Source of the DNA: Bordetella parapertussis
GTDB lineage: Bacteria > Bacteroidota > Bacteroidia > Chitinophagales > Chitinophagaceae
Reading direction: 5' to 3'
Length of the DNA: 64,000 nt
Assembly: GCA_943331005.2 (NCBI GenBank)
Contig: CALQJX020000001.1
Span: 293,697 to 357,696 of the forward strand
This document shows positions 43,085-54,287 of the stretch, piece after piece. The notes under the pieces were generated by a model that was given only the letters and a program-made list of their open reading frames with translations, did not search any database and was not told the origin of the DNA. The position numbers and the translations under genes are program-made. The number at the start of each line of letters is the position of its first letter. The first letter of the stretch is position 1.

Positions 43085-44116
43085 TTACTTCATCAGGAAA
43101 GGCATTCTTGCTATGTTCTTGAGCGCCATTCCGGTGCCACGAACCACTGCGCGGAGCGGATCGTCTGCTACGTGTACCGGTAGTTTGATCTTGTGTGATA
43201 TGCGTTTGTCGAGACCACGCAGCAATGCACCACCACCTGTGAGGTACAAACCTCTGCGATAGATATCTGCAGCAAGTTCCGGAGGTGTGCTTTCCAGTGC
43301 TTTAAGTATGGCCTCTTCTATTTTGAATATTGATTTATCGAGTGCTTCTGCAACTTCCTGATAAGATACCATTATCTGTTTTGGAATACCCGTTACAAGG
43401 TCCCTTCCGTTTACTGCAATATCATCCGGTGGGTTGTCCAACTCTTTCAGCGCAGAGCCTACGTGTATCTTTATCTGTTCTGCAGTACGCTCACCTATCA
43501 TCAGGCTATGGTAGCGGCGCATAGCCTCCATAATATCACCTGTGAATTCATCACCAGCAATACGTATAGACTGATCGCATACTATACCTGCCAATGCTAT
43601 AACAGATATACCGGTAGTACCACCGCCGATATCTATGATCATGTTTCCGGTAGGTTCTTCTACATCTATACCTATACCCAGTGCAGCAGCCATAGGCTCG
43701 TGTATCATGTATACTTCTTTTGCACCAGCCTGTTCTGCAGAATCTCTTACAGCACGCTTTTCTACTTCTGTTATGCTTGATGGTATACAAATAACCATGC
43801 GCCAGCTTGGCGGGAACATAGGTTTTTTAGGATACACCAGTTTTATCATTTCCCGAAGCATTCCTTCCGCGGCATTGAAGTCTGCTATCACCCCATCTTT
43901 TAATGGCCTGATCGTCTTCAGGTTTTCGTGTGTTTTTTCATGCATCATCATTGCCTTCTTACCAACTGCTACAATTTTATTTGTAGTACGGTCTATGGCT
44001 ACGATCGATGGTTCGTCAACAACTACCTGATCATTATGTATTATAAGCGTGTTGGCAGTGCCAAGATCGATCGCTATTTCTTGTGTCAGAAATTTAAAAA
44101 AACCTAAAAAACTCAT
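43085..44116 (-). CDS. mreB: Rod shape-determining protein MreB
   Basis: A 343-residue bacterial actin. The nucleotide-binding motifs AIDLGTANTLI near residue 15, IDIGGGTTGISVIAL near 165 and YLTGGGALLRGLD near 293 are intact, as is DEPSIVAID. It leads the mreBCD cluster and is divergent from carB with about 400 bp between. Confidence 0.98.
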   Translation of the reverse strand: MSFLGFFKFLTQEIAIDLGTANTLIIHNDQVVVDEPSIVAIDRTTNKIVAVGKKAMMMHEKTHENLKTIRPLKDGVIADFNAAEGMLREMIKLVYPKKPMFPPSWRMVICIPSSITEVEKRAVRDSAEQAGAKEVYMIHEPMAAALGIGIDVEEPTGNMIIDIGGGTTGISVIALAGIVCDQSIRIAGDEFTGDIMEAMRRYHSLMIGERTAEQIKIHVGSALKELDNPPDDIAVNGRDLVTGIPKQIMVSYQEVAEALDKSIFKIEEAILKALESTPPELAADIYRRGLYLTGGGALLRGLDKRISHKIKLPVHVADDPLRAVVRGTGMALKNIARMPFLMK

Positions 44117-44395
44117 TACCGCGGGATTTTTATGATAAGCACAAAAGTGCGAAAAAGTATTTCAAAAAGGGGTTAAAAACCCCATTTTCGACAAAATTAT
44201 GCAAATAATCATGCCCCTTTGACTATTTTATTAACATGGTGGAATTTTATCTTTGACTGCTCATATTTGTATAATCTTATTTCAAGCGACTTGCGGCTTT
44301 ACCTACATAATTATTGAGGGTTGTTTCCCATGTGTTGTTCTCTGTTTTATATATTCAATTTTGCATGCTGTCTGAAAACTATGCCCCTTTTTTTA

Positions 44396-44430
44396 TACTT
44401 TTGCTCTTCGGGCGCTGAGCCCGATTTTTT
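44396..44430 (+). promoter_or_regulatory. Promoter box and 5' hairpin in the carB leader
   Basis: TACTTTTG (44396-44403) fits TAnnTTTG and is followed at once by a hairpin TCGGGC-GCTGA-GCCCGA (44408-44424) and six T. The stem would begin at or near +1 of the transcript. It could protect the mRNA 5' end, act in attenuation, or terminate a transcript arriving from upstream. It lies about 85 bp before carB. Confidence 0.4.
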
Positions 44431-44513
44431 ATGTCCGCTCACGTCCTATTTGAAAGTTACCACTCACTAAGTGATCTGGATATTGAAATATTTAATCTTT
44501 TATTATTATTATA

Positions 44514-47363
44514 ATGCCACGCGATCTATCAATTAAAAGTGTACTCATCATCGGTTCGGGTCCCATAGTTATAGGACAGGCCTGCGAGTTTGACTATTCA
44601 GGTTCACAAGCAGCCAGAAGTTTAAGGGAAGAGGGAGTTAAGGTTGTGCTTATCAACTCTAATCCTGCAACTATAATGACCGACCCTATAATGGCAGACA
44701 GGGTTTATCTGTTGCCGCTTACCGTAGAAAGCATAGAACAGATACTTGAAGAAAATGAAATTGATGCCGTTCTGCCTACCATGGGTGGACAAACAGCATT
44801 GAATCTTGCCAAGGAAGCAGATGAGCTGGGTATATGGGAGCGCTTTAATGTGCGCCTGATAGGTGTAGATATAAAAGCTATAGACAAAGCAGAAGACAGG
44901 GAACTGTTCCGCAAATGGATGATAGAACTGGGCGTACCGGTTGCAGAAGCCAGAACGGCCAATTCGCTGCTGGAAGGTAAAGAGTTTGCGCAGGAGATAG
45001 GATTACCATTGGTTATCAGGCCGTCTTTTACCTTGGGCGGTTCCGGAGGCGGTATAGTATATCATAAAGAAGAACTTGATGCTGCACTGGACCGTGGCCT
45101 TACGGCATCCCCAATACACGAAGTGCTAGTAGAGAAGGCTGTGTTGGGCTGGAAAGAATTTGAGCTGGAGCTGCTGAGAGATATGAAGGACAATGTGACC
45201 ATCATATGTACGGTTGAGAATTTTGACCCTATGGGTATACATACCGGAGACAGTATTACTGTGGCTCCGGCAATGACCCTCAGCGATACTGCATTCCAGT
45301 TGATGCGTAACACAGCAATAATGATGATGCGTGATCTTGGCAATTTTGCCGGCGGATGTAATGTGCAGTTTGCGCTGAACCCGGAAACCGAAGAGATCAT
45401 AGCAATAGAAATAAATCCACGCGTTAGCCGATCTTCTGCACTTGCTTCAAAAGCGACCGGTTACCCGATAGCTAAAATAGCTGCTAAACTGGCCATAGGT
45501 TATTCGCTTGATGAATTGAGTAATCAGATCACACAGACCACCTCCGCCTACTTTGAGCCGGCACTAGATTATGTGATCGTAAAAATGCCTCGCTGGAATT
45601 TTGATAAATTCAAAGGTGCAGACGATACACTTGGCCTGCAGATGAAATCTGTGGGAGAGGTAATGGCAATAGGCCGTACATTCCCCGAAGCGTTGCAGAA
45701 AGCTTGTCAGAGTCTGGAGAACAATGCTACCGGTCTTTCTTTTATAAGTACCAGCAGGCTGAAGCCTGAAGAATTGATAGATACGCTGAAACGACCAACC
45801 TGGGATCGTATTTTCCGTATCAAAGAAGCTATGGCTGCGGGTGTATCTATAAAGACCATTCGTGAGCTGACACAGATCGATCGCTGGTTCCTTTATCAGA
45901 TCCAGGATATAGTGACACTCGAAAATGAGATAAAGAAGGTAAAACACCTCGAAAAAATTCCGGAAACGCTGATGCGTGAGGCCAAGAAAATGGGCTTTGG
46001 TGATGAGCAGATAGCAGATCTGCTGAGCGACTGTACCGGAGAAGAGGTCTATGAATTCAGAAAAGCAATGGGTATTACCCGTGTGTTTAAAATGGTAGAT
46101 ACCTGCAGCGCAGAGTTTGAAGCCAAAACACCTTACTACTACAGTACTTTTGAAAACAAACCCGAATTTGCACAGACAGAAGTTCTGGTAAACGAAAGCA
46201 TAGTATCTGGTAAAAAGAAAATTATAGTACTGGGTTCCGGACCAAACCGTATAGGACAGGGTATAGAGTTCGACTACTGTTGCACACATGGCCTGCTTGC
46301 TATACGCGAGTGTGGTTATGAGTCTATAATGGTGAATTGTAACCCGGAGACAGTATCTACAGATTTTGATATTGCCGACAAGCTGTATTTCGAACCTGTG
46401 AACTGGGAGCATTTGTGGGAAATAATAGAGCACGAACAACCAGATGGTGTGATCGTTCAGCTGGGTGGCCAGACCGCACTGAAGCTTGCAAAAAGATTGC
46501 ATGAAAAGGGTATAAAGATCATAGGCACCTCTTTCGACAATATGGATATTGCCGAAGACAGGGGCAGATTCAGTGATACGCTCAAAGAACTGAATATCCC
46601 TTATCCACGATACGGCACCGCTTACACTACAGATGAGGCAATTGATGTTGCCAATGAAGTTGGATATCCGGTACTGGTTCGTCCTTCTTATGTGCTGGGC
46701 GGACAGCGAATGAGAATTGTGATCAATGATGATGAGCTGGAAAAGAGTGTGGTAAGTCTGCTAAAGCACCTGCCAGGAAATAAAATACTGATCGATCATT
46801 TCCTGGATCGCTGTCAGGAAGCAGAGGTTGATGCAATATGCGATGGCGAAGACGTGCACATAATGGGTATAATGGAGCATATAGAACCGGCAGGTATACA
46901 TAGTGGCGATAGCCATGCACTGCTTCCGGTATTCAATCTGGGGCCATTGGTAGTAGAAGAGATGGCTGATATAGCCCGTAGGATAGCTTTGAGATTGAAC
47001 GTAAAAGGATTGATCAACATTCAGTTTGCGATCAAGGACAACAAGGTATTTGTAATAGAAGCTAACCCGCGTGCAAGTCGAACCACACCATTTATAGCCA
47101 AGGCATATAATATTCCTTACCTCAACATTGCAACCAAGGTGATGCTGGGAGAGAATAAACTGAAGGATTTTGTGATGGAGAATAAACTGGAAGGTTTTGC
47201 AGTAAAAGAACCGATCTTCAGCTTCAACAAGTTCCCTAATGTAAATAAGGAGTTAGGTCCGGAAATGAAGAGTACCGGAGAAGCGATCAGGTTCATCAAG
47301 GATCTTCGTGACCCATGGTTCAGGCAGCTGTACAAGGAAAGAAGTATGCACCTGAGTAAATAA
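44514..47363 (+). CDS. carB: Carbamoyl-phosphate synthase large subunit
   Basis: A 949-residue enzyme that makes carbamoyl phosphate for pyrimidine and arginine synthesis. Two ATP-grasp halves are present, the first with [20 protein letters not shown] and [14 protein letters not shown], the second with [17 protein letters not shown] and [11 protein letters not shown]. The protein ends at ERSMHLSK without the C-terminal methylglyoxal-synthase-like allosteric domain of the roughly 1070-residue enterobacterial form, which is usual for Bacteroidota. carA is not adjacent. Confidence 0.97.
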   Translation: MPRDLSIKSVLIIGSGPIVIGQACEFDYSGSQAARSLREEGVKVVLINSNPATIMTDPIMADRVYLLPLTVESIEQILEENEIDAVLPTMGGQTALNLAKEADELGIWERFNVRLIGVDIKAIDKAEDRELFRKWMIELGVPVAEARTANSLLEGKEFAQEIGLPLVIRPSFTLGGSGGGIVYHKEELDAALDRGLTASPIHEVLVEKAVLGWKEFELELLRDMKDNVTIICTVENFDPMGIHTGDSITVAPAMTLSDTAFQLMRNTAIMMMRDLGNFAGGCNVQFALNPETEEIIAIEINPRVSRSSALASKATGYPIAKIAAKLAIGYSLDELSNQITQTTSAYFEPALDYVIVKMPRWNFDKFKGADDTLGLQMKSVGEVMAIGRTFPEALQKACQSLENNATGLSFISTSRLKPEELIDTLKRPTWDRIFRIKEAMAAGVSIKTIRELTQIDRWFLYQIQDIVTLENEIKKVKHLEKIPETLMREAKKMGFGDEQIADLLSDCTGEEVYEFRKAMGITRVFKMVDTCSAEFEAKTPYYYSTFENKPEFAQTEVLVNESIVSGKKKIIVLGSGPNRIGQGIEFDYCCTHGLLAIRECGYESIMVNCNPETVSTDFDIADKLYFEPVNWEHLWEIIEHEQPDGVIVQLGGQTALKLAKRLHEKGIKIIGTSFDNMDIAEDRGRFSDTLKELNIPYPRYGTAYTTDEAIDVANEVGYPVLVRPSYVLGGQRMRIVINDDELEKSVVSLLKHLPGNKILIDHFLDRCQEAEVDAICDGEDVHIMGIMEHIEPAGIHSGDSHALLPVFNLGPLVVEEMADIARRIALRLNVKGLINIQFAIKDNKVFVIEANPRASRTTPFIAKAYNIPYLNIATKVMLGENKLKDFVMENKLEGFAVKEPIFSFNKFPNVNKELGPEMKSTGEAIRFIKDLRDPWFRQLYKERSMHLSK

Positions 47364-47425
47364 GTGCGGTAGAATGATTTTATGATCTGAGATTAATAAA
47401 ATATATTTACCATAAAATATATTCG

Positions 47426-48583
47426 GTGCGTTCTATTTTACCTTTGCTGCTGTTGGTATCTGGCCTGGCTATAAAAGGCTCTGCACAGATAACACTGACT
47501 GCAGCAGATTACCCCGCCCTGCTGACCGGAACGGACAGCCTGAAACAAACAATACATACATCGCCATTCCCTTCACTTGCTGCGGCAAGTGGAGGGGACT
47601 GGGATATGACAGTAACCACAGATAGTGCAGCACTCTTATATGCCTATCGGGTGCCGGTAGCTACCTATCAGTATGCCGATAGTAATAAATACAAATTGGG
47701 GAACTATAGTTACAACGGAAACAATCTTTCCTCTGTAACATCAACTGGATTATTTGCGTACGGAATTAAAATAATATATACAGCATATAATTTATTTACG
47801 CTCACCTCTGGTCCTACAGACACACTATTCTTTCCTGCACAAAATGTGATGAATACCTCTCCGCTGGTGAGGATAGCTTTCCCGGCAACATTTTCCAGCT
47901 CTTGGCAGTCAGTATTTTCTGCAGATATGACCTATGAATTGTCTTTAGGTGCATTCTCCCTCATACACAAGCCATTTACATTAAGAAAATATACAGTAAG
48001 GAAAGATACAGTAACAGGTTGGGGAACAATGCGTGTAAAAACAGCAATGTCTGCACCATCATCCTATTTCAATGTGTTGCAGGTACAGTCTGCAAACATA
48101 ACAACAGATAGTTTCTTTATGGATGGCGCGCCTGCCCCGCCCGCTTTGCTTACTTTGCTCAGCATATCGCAAGGACAGAAAGACACCACCTATACCCAGT
48201 ATTATTACAGAGCGCAGGAAGTAACACCTTTATCTGAGGTGACATTTGCAGATGGTGGTTTTACCCTACCACGCAAGGCAGTAATCCATCAGCAGCGCCT
48301 GGTAACAGCGGGTCTGCAAGACGTGGGCGCAAATGCGGTATTCAGTATATATCCTAATCCGGCATCAAAAGCAATTTCTGTAGCCATACCACATGCGGGA
48401 AACTTCAGTTATACGCTCACTGATCTGTCGGGAAGAGCAATATTGAGTGGAGCGCTGCAGCAAAAAGCAGCCACTACAGCACAATTAATGCTACCTGATG
48501 CGGCACCCGCAGGTGTTTACTATCTGCACTTTACCGAAAACGTAGCTCCAGTGTTTACAGGTGCAGTTGTTATAGCACACTAG
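47426..48583 (+). CDS. Type 9 secretion system cargo protein
   Basis: A 385-residue exported protein starting at a GTG with signal peptide SILPLLLLVSGLAIKGSAQ. The C-terminal 75 residues form a type A sorting domain (FSIYPNPASKAISVAI, YTLTDLSGRAIL, AGVYYLHF), which directs passage through the T9SS and surface attachment or release. The remaining 290 residues are beta-rich with no known enzymatic motif. Confidence 0.85.
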   Translation: MRSILPLLLLVSGLAIKGSAQITLTAADYPALLTGTDSLKQTIHTSPFPSLAAASGGDWDMTVTTDSAALLYAYRVPVATYQYADSNKYKLGNYSYNGNNLSSVTSTGLFAYGIKIIYTAYNLFTLTSGPTDTLFFPAQNVMNTSPLVRIAFPATFSSSWQSVFSADMTYELSLGAFSLIHKPFTLRKYTVRKDTVTGWGTMRVKTAMSAPSSYFNVLQVQSANITTDSFFMDGAPAPPALLTLLSISQGQKDTTYTQYYYRAQEVTPLSEVTFADGGFTLPRKAVIHQQRLVTAGLQDVGANAVFSIYPNPASKAISVAIPHAGNFSYTLTDLSGRAILSGALQQKAATTAQLMLPDAAPAGVYYLHFTENVAPVFTGAVVIAH

Positions 48584-48722
48584 AATTGGATACTCATTTA
48601 TCAGAAACCCGTTATTGCAGTAGCAGGCACCGGGACTGTGCTCTATAATGTCTTATGGACTATTGATGAAATAACAACATTTTTATAACAGCCAAATTGA
48701 TACCTTGCTGTCTCAAAAATCT

Positions 48723-49244
48723 ATGAATATGAAAGCAAAAACTCCGCAGGACTCTTTTTTGGTGATGTCTGAGCTGGTACTGCCCAATGACACTAATACA
48801 CTAGGCAACCTGATGGGTGGACGCCTGATGCACTGGATGGACATTGCAGCAGCCATAGCTTCTCAGAAACACTGTAATTGCCCTGTTGTAACAGCTTCTG
48901 TAGATAATGTGTCTTTTGCCAATCCTATTAAACTGGGTAACCTCCTCACCATAGAGGCCAAACTGACCAGGTCTTTCAATACTTCTATGGAGGTGTTCCT
49001 GAGGGTATGGGGCGAAGATCTTTCTGCACAGTACAAGTATCTTTCTAATGAGGCATATATGACCTTTGTGGCACTGGATCCTAATGGCAGACCCCGCAAA
49101 GTGCCTGAACTGATACCACAGACCGAAGAAGAGATAAAAATTTACGACGGCGCTTTGCGCCGCAGACAACTGCGCCTGATACTGGGTGGCAAAATGAAAT
49201 CTGAAGATGCCGGAGAATTGCGTGCATTATTCATGAAACAATAA
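48723..49244 (+). CDS. Acyl-CoA thioesterase, YciA/hotdog family
   Basis: The ATG at 48723 gives 173 residues. The hotdog-fold signature NTLGNLMGGRLMHWMDIAAA with catalytic Asp, and TASVDNVSFANPIKLGNLLT, match the acyl-CoA thioesterase group that hydrolyses CoA thioesters. A C-terminal tail of about 45 residues extends beyond the fold. The next gene follows after 17 bp. Confidence 0.88.
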   Translation: MNMKAKTPQDSFLVMSELVLPNDTNTLGNLMGGRLMHWMDIAAAIASQKHCNCPVVTASVDNVSFANPIKLGNLLTIEAKLTRSFNTSMEVFLRVWGEDLSAQYKYLSNEAYMTFVALDPNGRPRKVPELIPQTEEEIKIYDGALRRRQLRLILGGKMKSEDAGELRALFMKQ

Positions 49245-49261
49245 GCAGAAAAACGAAAACA

Positions 49262-50545
49262 ATGATAACAGACCGCACTATAGCTCCTGCCATACATGAT
49301 GCAGTAGACTTTGATTATGTACTGCCGGCCATTAATGCCGTGAAGCTGGATAATGGATTGCCGCTATACTGGCTGAATGCAGGGGTGCAGGATGTTGTAC
49401 AGATAGACTGGATCTTTCCGGCTGGTTTGTGGTATGAGCAGAAAGCATCGGTGGCACATGCTACCTCTGGGTTGCTGAAAAGCGGAACCAGCAAACACAC
49501 CTCTCAACAGATACATGAAGCACTAGAGTTTTATGGTGCACAATTGAAATCATCGGCTGGTAACGATTATGCAACGGTAACGCTGCATGCTATGACCAAG
49601 CACCTGCCCGATCTGCTGCCCATGGTTCTGGAGATCATCACAGACAGTATATTCCCAGAGACAGAATTGGAGATACATAAACGCAATGCGATACAGAAAC
49701 TGCTGGTGCACCTGCGCCAGTGCGAATTTGTAGCCAATCAGCAGATAGATGCTTTGTTGTTTGGTGCCGATCATCCCTACGGCAGGTACTCGCAGAAAGA
49801 AAAGATGGAGGCGCTGAACAGAGAAGATATTATTGCCTTCTACAAGAAATGTTTCAATCTGGCCAATGTGCGCATCTTTATGGGAGGCAAAATAGGCGAC
49901 AAAGAAGTGAAGAGCCTGAACGAAATATTCGGAAAGGTGCAGCTGACAGAGGGAAAGGTGGTACGGGAGAATTTCCCCATAGTTACATCTGCAGAACGCA
50001 TTCATCACATAAGCAATGACCCTAACGGAGTGCAGGGCGCCATTCGTGTAGGCAGGTTGTTCCCAAACAGGCACCATCCCGACTATACACCCATGGTAGT
50101 GCTCAATACAATGTTTGGTGGTTATTTCGGGTCGAGGCTGATGAGTAATATACGCGAAGACAAAGGGTATACTTATGGTATATACAGCGCATTGTCGCCC
50201 GAGATAAACGGAGGTTCCCTGACCATACATACAGAAACAGGAAGAGATGTGGTGGTGGCTGCAGTAAAAGAGATCTATAAAGAAATGGAGCTCATTTGCA
50301 GCGAAGCAGCAACGGAAGAAGAGCTGCTGCTGGTGAAGAACTACCTGCTAGGTGGCCTGCTTGGCGACCTCGATGGTCCGTTCTCTATACTGCACCGCTG
50401 GCGAAGTATCATACTCAATGGCTTTGATGAAAGCTACTTCAACAACAACGTACGCATCTATAAAAGCGTAACGCCTGCAGAATTGCATGCGCTGGCACAA
50501 AAATATTTTAATCCATCTGATTATCACGAGGTAGTGGTCATATAA
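49262..50545 (+). CDS. Inactive M16-type peptidase homologue
   Basis: A 427-residue protein with the duplicated alpha/beta fold of M16 proteins (N-terminal half, then VIRVGRLFPNRHHPDYTP-like VQGAIRVGRLFPNRHHPDY and GGYFGSRLMSNIREDKGYTY). Where active enzymes have HxxEH, this protein reads HATSG near residue 61, so Glu and second His are missing. In Bacteroidota such proteins often pair with an active M16 subunit; none lies next door here. Confidence 0.82.
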   Translation: MITDRTIAPAIHDAVDFDYVLPAINAVKLDNGLPLYWLNAGVQDVVQIDWIFPAGLWYEQKASVAHATSGLLKSGTSKHTSQQIHEALEFYGAQLKSSAGNDYATVTLHAMTKHLPDLLPMVLEIITDSIFPETELEIHKRNAIQKLLVHLRQCEFVANQQIDALLFGADHPYGRYSQKEKMEALNREDIIAFYKKCFNLANVRIFMGGKIGDKEVKSLNEIFGKVQLTEGKVVRENFPIVTSAERIHHISNDPNGVQGAIRVGRLFPNRHHPDYTPMVVLNTMFGGYFGSRLMSNIREDKGYTYGIYSALSPEINGGSLTIHTETGRDVVVAAVKEIYKEMELICSEAATEEELLLVKNYLLGGLLGDLDGPFSILHRWRSIILNGFDESYFNNNVRIYKSVTPAELHALAQKYFNPSDYHEVVVI

Positions 50546-50558
50546 CCACTACCCGTGG

Positions 50559-51071
50559 TTAGTTGTAAGAGCGGAACATGTACATCATGCCGAACGCCAG
50601 CAACACCACACCAATAATAGCAGCCCACAGGAAAGTGATCACTTTCTTGTAGTTGTTGTTGGCGGCTTTGATGCTGCTCAACTCGTTGATGTTGTTGAGG
50701 ATGTTCTCCATTCGCGAGAAGGCTGTCTCGCCCTTTATCACGTAGTCATAGGCCCCGTGTTTCATACTGTCAATAGCCACTTCCAGTTTGTCCTGGCCAG
50801 ACAACATGATCACCTGAGTTTCGGGATGCAGTTCTTTCACTTTTTTCAGTACTTCCACACCATTCTGCGCATCCGGAAGATGAGAATTCAGATGAAAGTC
50901 CAGCACCATGATCTCAGGACTGAGATGCATATCTTGTAAAGCGCTTTCGCCGCTTTCGTAAGTTTTTATCTGATATCTGAAACGCTCTGAGATATAATCT
51001 TTGAGCATTTCGTTTTGTATTGGTTCATCGTCCACCAGGAAAATGTACCTGTTACTTTGTTCAATTGCCAT
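50559..51071 (-). CDS. Receiver-domain protein with a C-terminal membrane anchor
   Basis: A 170-residue protein. The REC domain (residues 8-125) has acidic LVDDEP, phospho-accepting Asp in MVLDFHLN near 58, and VIMLSGQD and YVIKGE with the conserved Thr-position changed to Ser and the Lys kept. No DNA-binding or enzymatic output domain follows; instead a membrane helix VITFLWAAIIGVVLLAFGMM ends the protein. It lies about 100 bp downstream of the hybrid kinase and in the same direction, so it is the likely partner. Confidence 0.85.
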   Translation of the reverse strand: MAIEQSNRYIFLVDDEPIQNEMLKDYISERFRYQIKTYESGESALQDMHLSPEIMVLDFHLNSHLPDAQNGVEVLKKVKELHPETQVIMLSGQDKLEVAIDSMKHGAYDYVIKGETAFSRMENILNNINELSSIKAANNNYKKVITFLWAAIIGVVLLAFGMMYMFRSYN

Positions 51072-51173
51072 AATATGATCTTCAATTGTTTAGAAAAGTA
51101 TATTGAAATTTTCAAAAATCAAAATATCTGCTACATATTCATTCAAAATAGCAGCTACTACTGCCGTAATGAA

Positions 51174-53822
51174 TCAATATTGCTGTCTCAGCTCTTCAAA
51201 TGCCTTGGTGCATAGCCTTTTCAGGTTGGCTATGAGCGCCGGAAGCGAATCGAAATGTGCTGATGAGCCTGCACTTTGTTCTATCATGAATATTTTACTT
51301 ACATCTTCCTTCACCCCCATGTAAGACAGCTGCGGCTTCAGTGAGTGTGCCGCTATTTTCACAATTGGGAAATCGCGATTTTCCATGCCTTTGTCTATGT
51401 TGTCCAGCAATTTGGGTGCATTATCCAGAAACATGCCAATATACTTTTGCATTTTTTCATTATTCCCGCCGGTAAGCTGCCTCAGGAACTGCATATCCGT
51501 CACTTTTTCGGGCATAGGAGGCAATGCAGGTTCTTCTTTCTTCACAACAACTACCACAGGTTCTTCTTTTTTAGCTGAGCCATCTGCAGGAGCATCTTTC
51601 ATCACCTCGTCCATTTTTAGTATCAGTTCATCTTCATGGAATGGCTTGGAGATATAGCCATTCATGCCCGCTTCAAAATATTGCTGCACATCTTCCTGCA
51701 TCACATTGGCGGTCATGGCTATTATCTTCACATTACAGTTTGGCTCCGGCAGTTTGGTCCTGATGGTGGTAGTGGCGGTTACGCCGTCCATTACAGGCAT
51801 CTGAATGTCCATGAGTATCACATCATACATTTCAGAACGCACCGCCTCTACTGCTTCCTTTCCATTAAGGGCCATATTCAGTCTTATGCCGGGCAGCACT
51901 TCTTTCAGTGTGTCCTCAGCAACCATTCTGTTGAATTCATTGTCTTCTACCAGCAACACTTTCAGATTGTTCAGCCTTTTCATAGACCTCTCGTCAAGTA
52001 CATTGTTCTTATTCACTTCTTCCTGCACTGCGGCCTCTTCAAAAGGTATGATGGCTGTAAATGTGGTGCCTGATCCCAGTTCGCTTGCTACAGAAATTTC
52101 GCCACTCATAAGACCTACCAGCTGTCTGCAAATGGTGAGACCAAGACCCGTGCCTCCGAATTTTCTGGTGGTATCAGCGCCGGCCTGTGTAAAGCTGTCG
52201 AATATATTATTTATGTGTTCTTTAGCAATACCTATACCGGTATCCTTTACATCAAAACGAACCCATAGTTTGTTGCCTTCCTGCTTGGCTAGAGAGGCGA
52301 TAACCTCTACAGAGCCTTTTTCTGTGAATTTTACCGCATTGCCGGCAAGATTTATCAGTACCTGGTTTACCCTGGTAGGGTCGCCGGTAAGGCGTTTGGG
52401 TATAGATGGATCTATGGTCATGCGCAGGGCTATGTTCTTTTCCTCTGCTTTCAGCATCAGCATATCTGTGGCGCTCTGCAGCACCTCTCGTATAGAAAAG
52501 TCTATGTGTTCTATGATGATCTTGCCTGCTTCTATTTTAGATACATCCAGTATGTCGTTGATGATGACCAGCAGATTGTCTGCAGATATCTGAATGGCAT
52601 TGAGGTATCGAAGCTGCTCCGGTCTTGGCGACTTCGACAGCAGTAACCTGGCCATACCTATGATAGCGTTCATAGGCGTGCGTATCTCATGGCTCATATT
52701 GGCCATGAACTGATGTTTCAGTTGTGCGGTTCGCTCTGCTACTTCTTTTTCTTTCTTGGCAAGTTCTATCTGCTGGCGTACCTGCAGGTTGCGCAGCTCA
52801 TTGATGATCTTTTGCTGAAATACCTCTTCCCTCAACTGCTCAAAAGACTTGAGGTGGTGGAAGGCATTGGGGATGTCGCCCATACGGTCGTATAGTGCCG
52901 ACAACATTTCATGTACGCTCACCAGATCGTGCCGGCGCATATACTCATCTGCCAGACTATAGGCCGAATTGAGCGATTGCAGCGCCTGCCTGAAGTTGCG
53001 GTCATCCATATACAACCTGCCCAGGTAGAAGTGGCAAATGATCTGTACCTCTACATTGCCCAGCAGCTGTGCTTCTCTCAGCGCATCTGTAAGATACTTG
53101 CTGGAGTTGCCGAAATCCTGCATTTTGTAGTAGACCTTACCCAGGCCACTTTCGGCCATTACATAGGCAGCTGTTTCCGGCTCAGACTGTTTCAGGTTTT
53201 CCTGAAAATAGTGCAGGGCCTCTTCATACTTCTCTTTTTTGAAGTAAATGTTGCCCAGTGTATTATATATGTTGGTAAGGTTTGTTCTGCTGTGTTCCTT
53301 TTCAAAGATCGGCAGGCACTTCAGCGCATATTCCAGCGCACTGTCGTAATCATTAAGGTCATAGAGCAGGTTCGATATACTTACCAGTATCACAGACTGA
53401 GCATATTCGTCACCTATCTCTTCATTTATGGTCAGTGCTTTTTCAAAGTGGGTTACGGCATTGGCAAAATCGCCCATGTCGCGGTATATATTGCCATAGT
53501 TGTGCAGTACCCTTGCTTCCAGTCTTTTGTCCTTTATACGCTCGGCAATATTCAGTGCGTCTCTCAGTACAGCCAGCCCATCGTCATAGAGGCCCTGCAG
53601 CGACAGGCAAGATCCTTTCAGGTTCAGTCCGCGGCCAATACCGCGGGCATAGGCAACCGTTTTGGAGCGGGATATAATATCATCTGCCATTTTCATGGCA
53701 TGTTCCACATCTATGTTGCGTATTTCTACGCCCATATCCACCAGTGTGTCTATTCTGCCTTTCTCGTCGGTCTGGATCGCCAGCTTTTCCTGCAATTCCT
53801 TGTATCGTGGTGTGTCTATCAT
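51174..53822 (-). CDS. Cytoplasmic hybrid histidine kinase with TPR sensor, receiver and HPt domains
   Basis: An 882-residue kinase without membrane helices. Domains in order: about seven TPR units (residues 20-340), a coiled coil, HisKA with the phospho-His in [13 protein letters not shown] near 376, an HATPase with [23 protein letters not shown] and GGTGLGLTI, a receiver with [11 protein letters not shown] and phospho-Asp in [13 protein letters not shown], a linker rich in Glu/Lys/Pro, and an HPt with AAHSLKPQ near 843. It can run a full internal His-Asp-His relay, with the nearby membrane-anchored receiver as the final acceptor. Confidence 0.92.
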   Translation of the reverse strand: MIDTPRYKELQEKLAIQTDEKGRIDTLVDMGVEIRNIDVEHAMKMADDIISRSKTVAYARGIGRGLNLKGSCLSLQGLYDDGLAVLRDALNIAERIKDKRLEARVLHNYGNIYRDMGDFANAVTHFEKALTINEEIGDEYAQSVILVSISNLLYDLNDYDSALEYALKCLPIFEKEHSRTNLTNIYNTLGNIYFKKEKYEEALHYFQENLKQSEPETAAYVMAESGLGKVYYKMQDFGNSSKYLTDALREAQLLGNVEVQIICHFYLGRLYMDDRNFRQALQSLNSAYSLADEYMRRHDLVSVHEMLSALYDRMGDIPNAFHHLKSFEQLREEVFQQKIINELRNLQVRQQIELAKKEKEVAERTAQLKHQFMANMSHEIRTPMNAIIGMARLLLSKSPRPEQLRYLNAIQISADNLLVIINDILDVSKIEAGKIIIEHIDFSIREVLQSATDMLMLKAEEKNIALRMTIDPSIPKRLTGDPTRVNQVLINLAGNAVKFTEKGSVEVIASLAKQEGNKLWVRFDVKDTGIGIAKEHINNIFDSFTQAGADTTRKFGGTGLGLTICRQLVGLMSGEISVASELGSGTTFTAIIPFEEAAVQEEVNKNNVLDERSMKRLNNLKVLLVEDNEFNRMVAEDTLKEVLPGIRLNMALNGKEAVEAVRSEMYDVILMDIQMPVMDGVTATTTIRTKLPEPNCNVKIIAMTANVMQEDVQQYFEAGMNGYISKPFHEDELILKMDEVMKDAPADGSAKKEEPVVVVVKKEEPALPPMPEKVTDMQFLRQLTGGNNEKMQKYIGMFLDNAPKLLDNIDKGMENRDFPIVKIAAHSLKPQLSYMGVKEDVSKIFMIEQSAGSSAHFDSLPALIANLKRLCTKAFEELRQQY

Positions 53823-54255
53823 TTAATTGGTCGAATTATTAAAAAACTATAACAGCTGTCTATAAAAATATGAAATATTTTCCTGTTATATGGATTCCTG
53901 GTTAAACTGGTTCTATGCAAATGTAATTATGCCGCAACGATATGAACATTGCTCAACAAAATGCACTTTATGATACGTTGTACAAAAGTACCTCCGATGG
54001 CATTAAAATGTAATGACATTGATCATCAAAGATATTGGTAGCCGGTAGTGTTTCCGGTGACATGAGCGGATCAATTTTAAGATAATCTTACAACAGAGAA
54101 CGAGTTTCTGGCATGGGCTTTGCCTGTAAGGTTAGTACTGGCTACTTGCGGTAAAAAGAAAAATGGGCTGATGAGGAATCGCAACTTTGCATAGCAAATC
54201 GATTAATGTATTTGCCCTATCACAAAAACATATAAGCTAAGAGTACTTATTTCAT
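53823..54255. other. Intergenic region between the hybrid kinase and dxs
   Basis: A divergent control region of about 430 bp. I see no gene, terminator or repeat in it. Confidence 0.4.
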
Positions 54256-54263
54256 TATTTTTG
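54256..54263 (+). promoter_or_regulatory. -7 box of dxs
   Basis: TATTTTTG fits TAnnTTTG and lies 24 bp before the ATG at 54288. No -33 box was found at the usual spacing. Confidence 0.45.
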
Positions 54264-54287
54264 TTACTAATTATTGTTTAATAGCGC

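Noticed and set aside
47430..47450. TACCTTTG near the T9SS cargo start as a promoter box
   Set aside because: It lies within the signal peptide codons (Pro-Leu-Leu region) and no plausible start follows.
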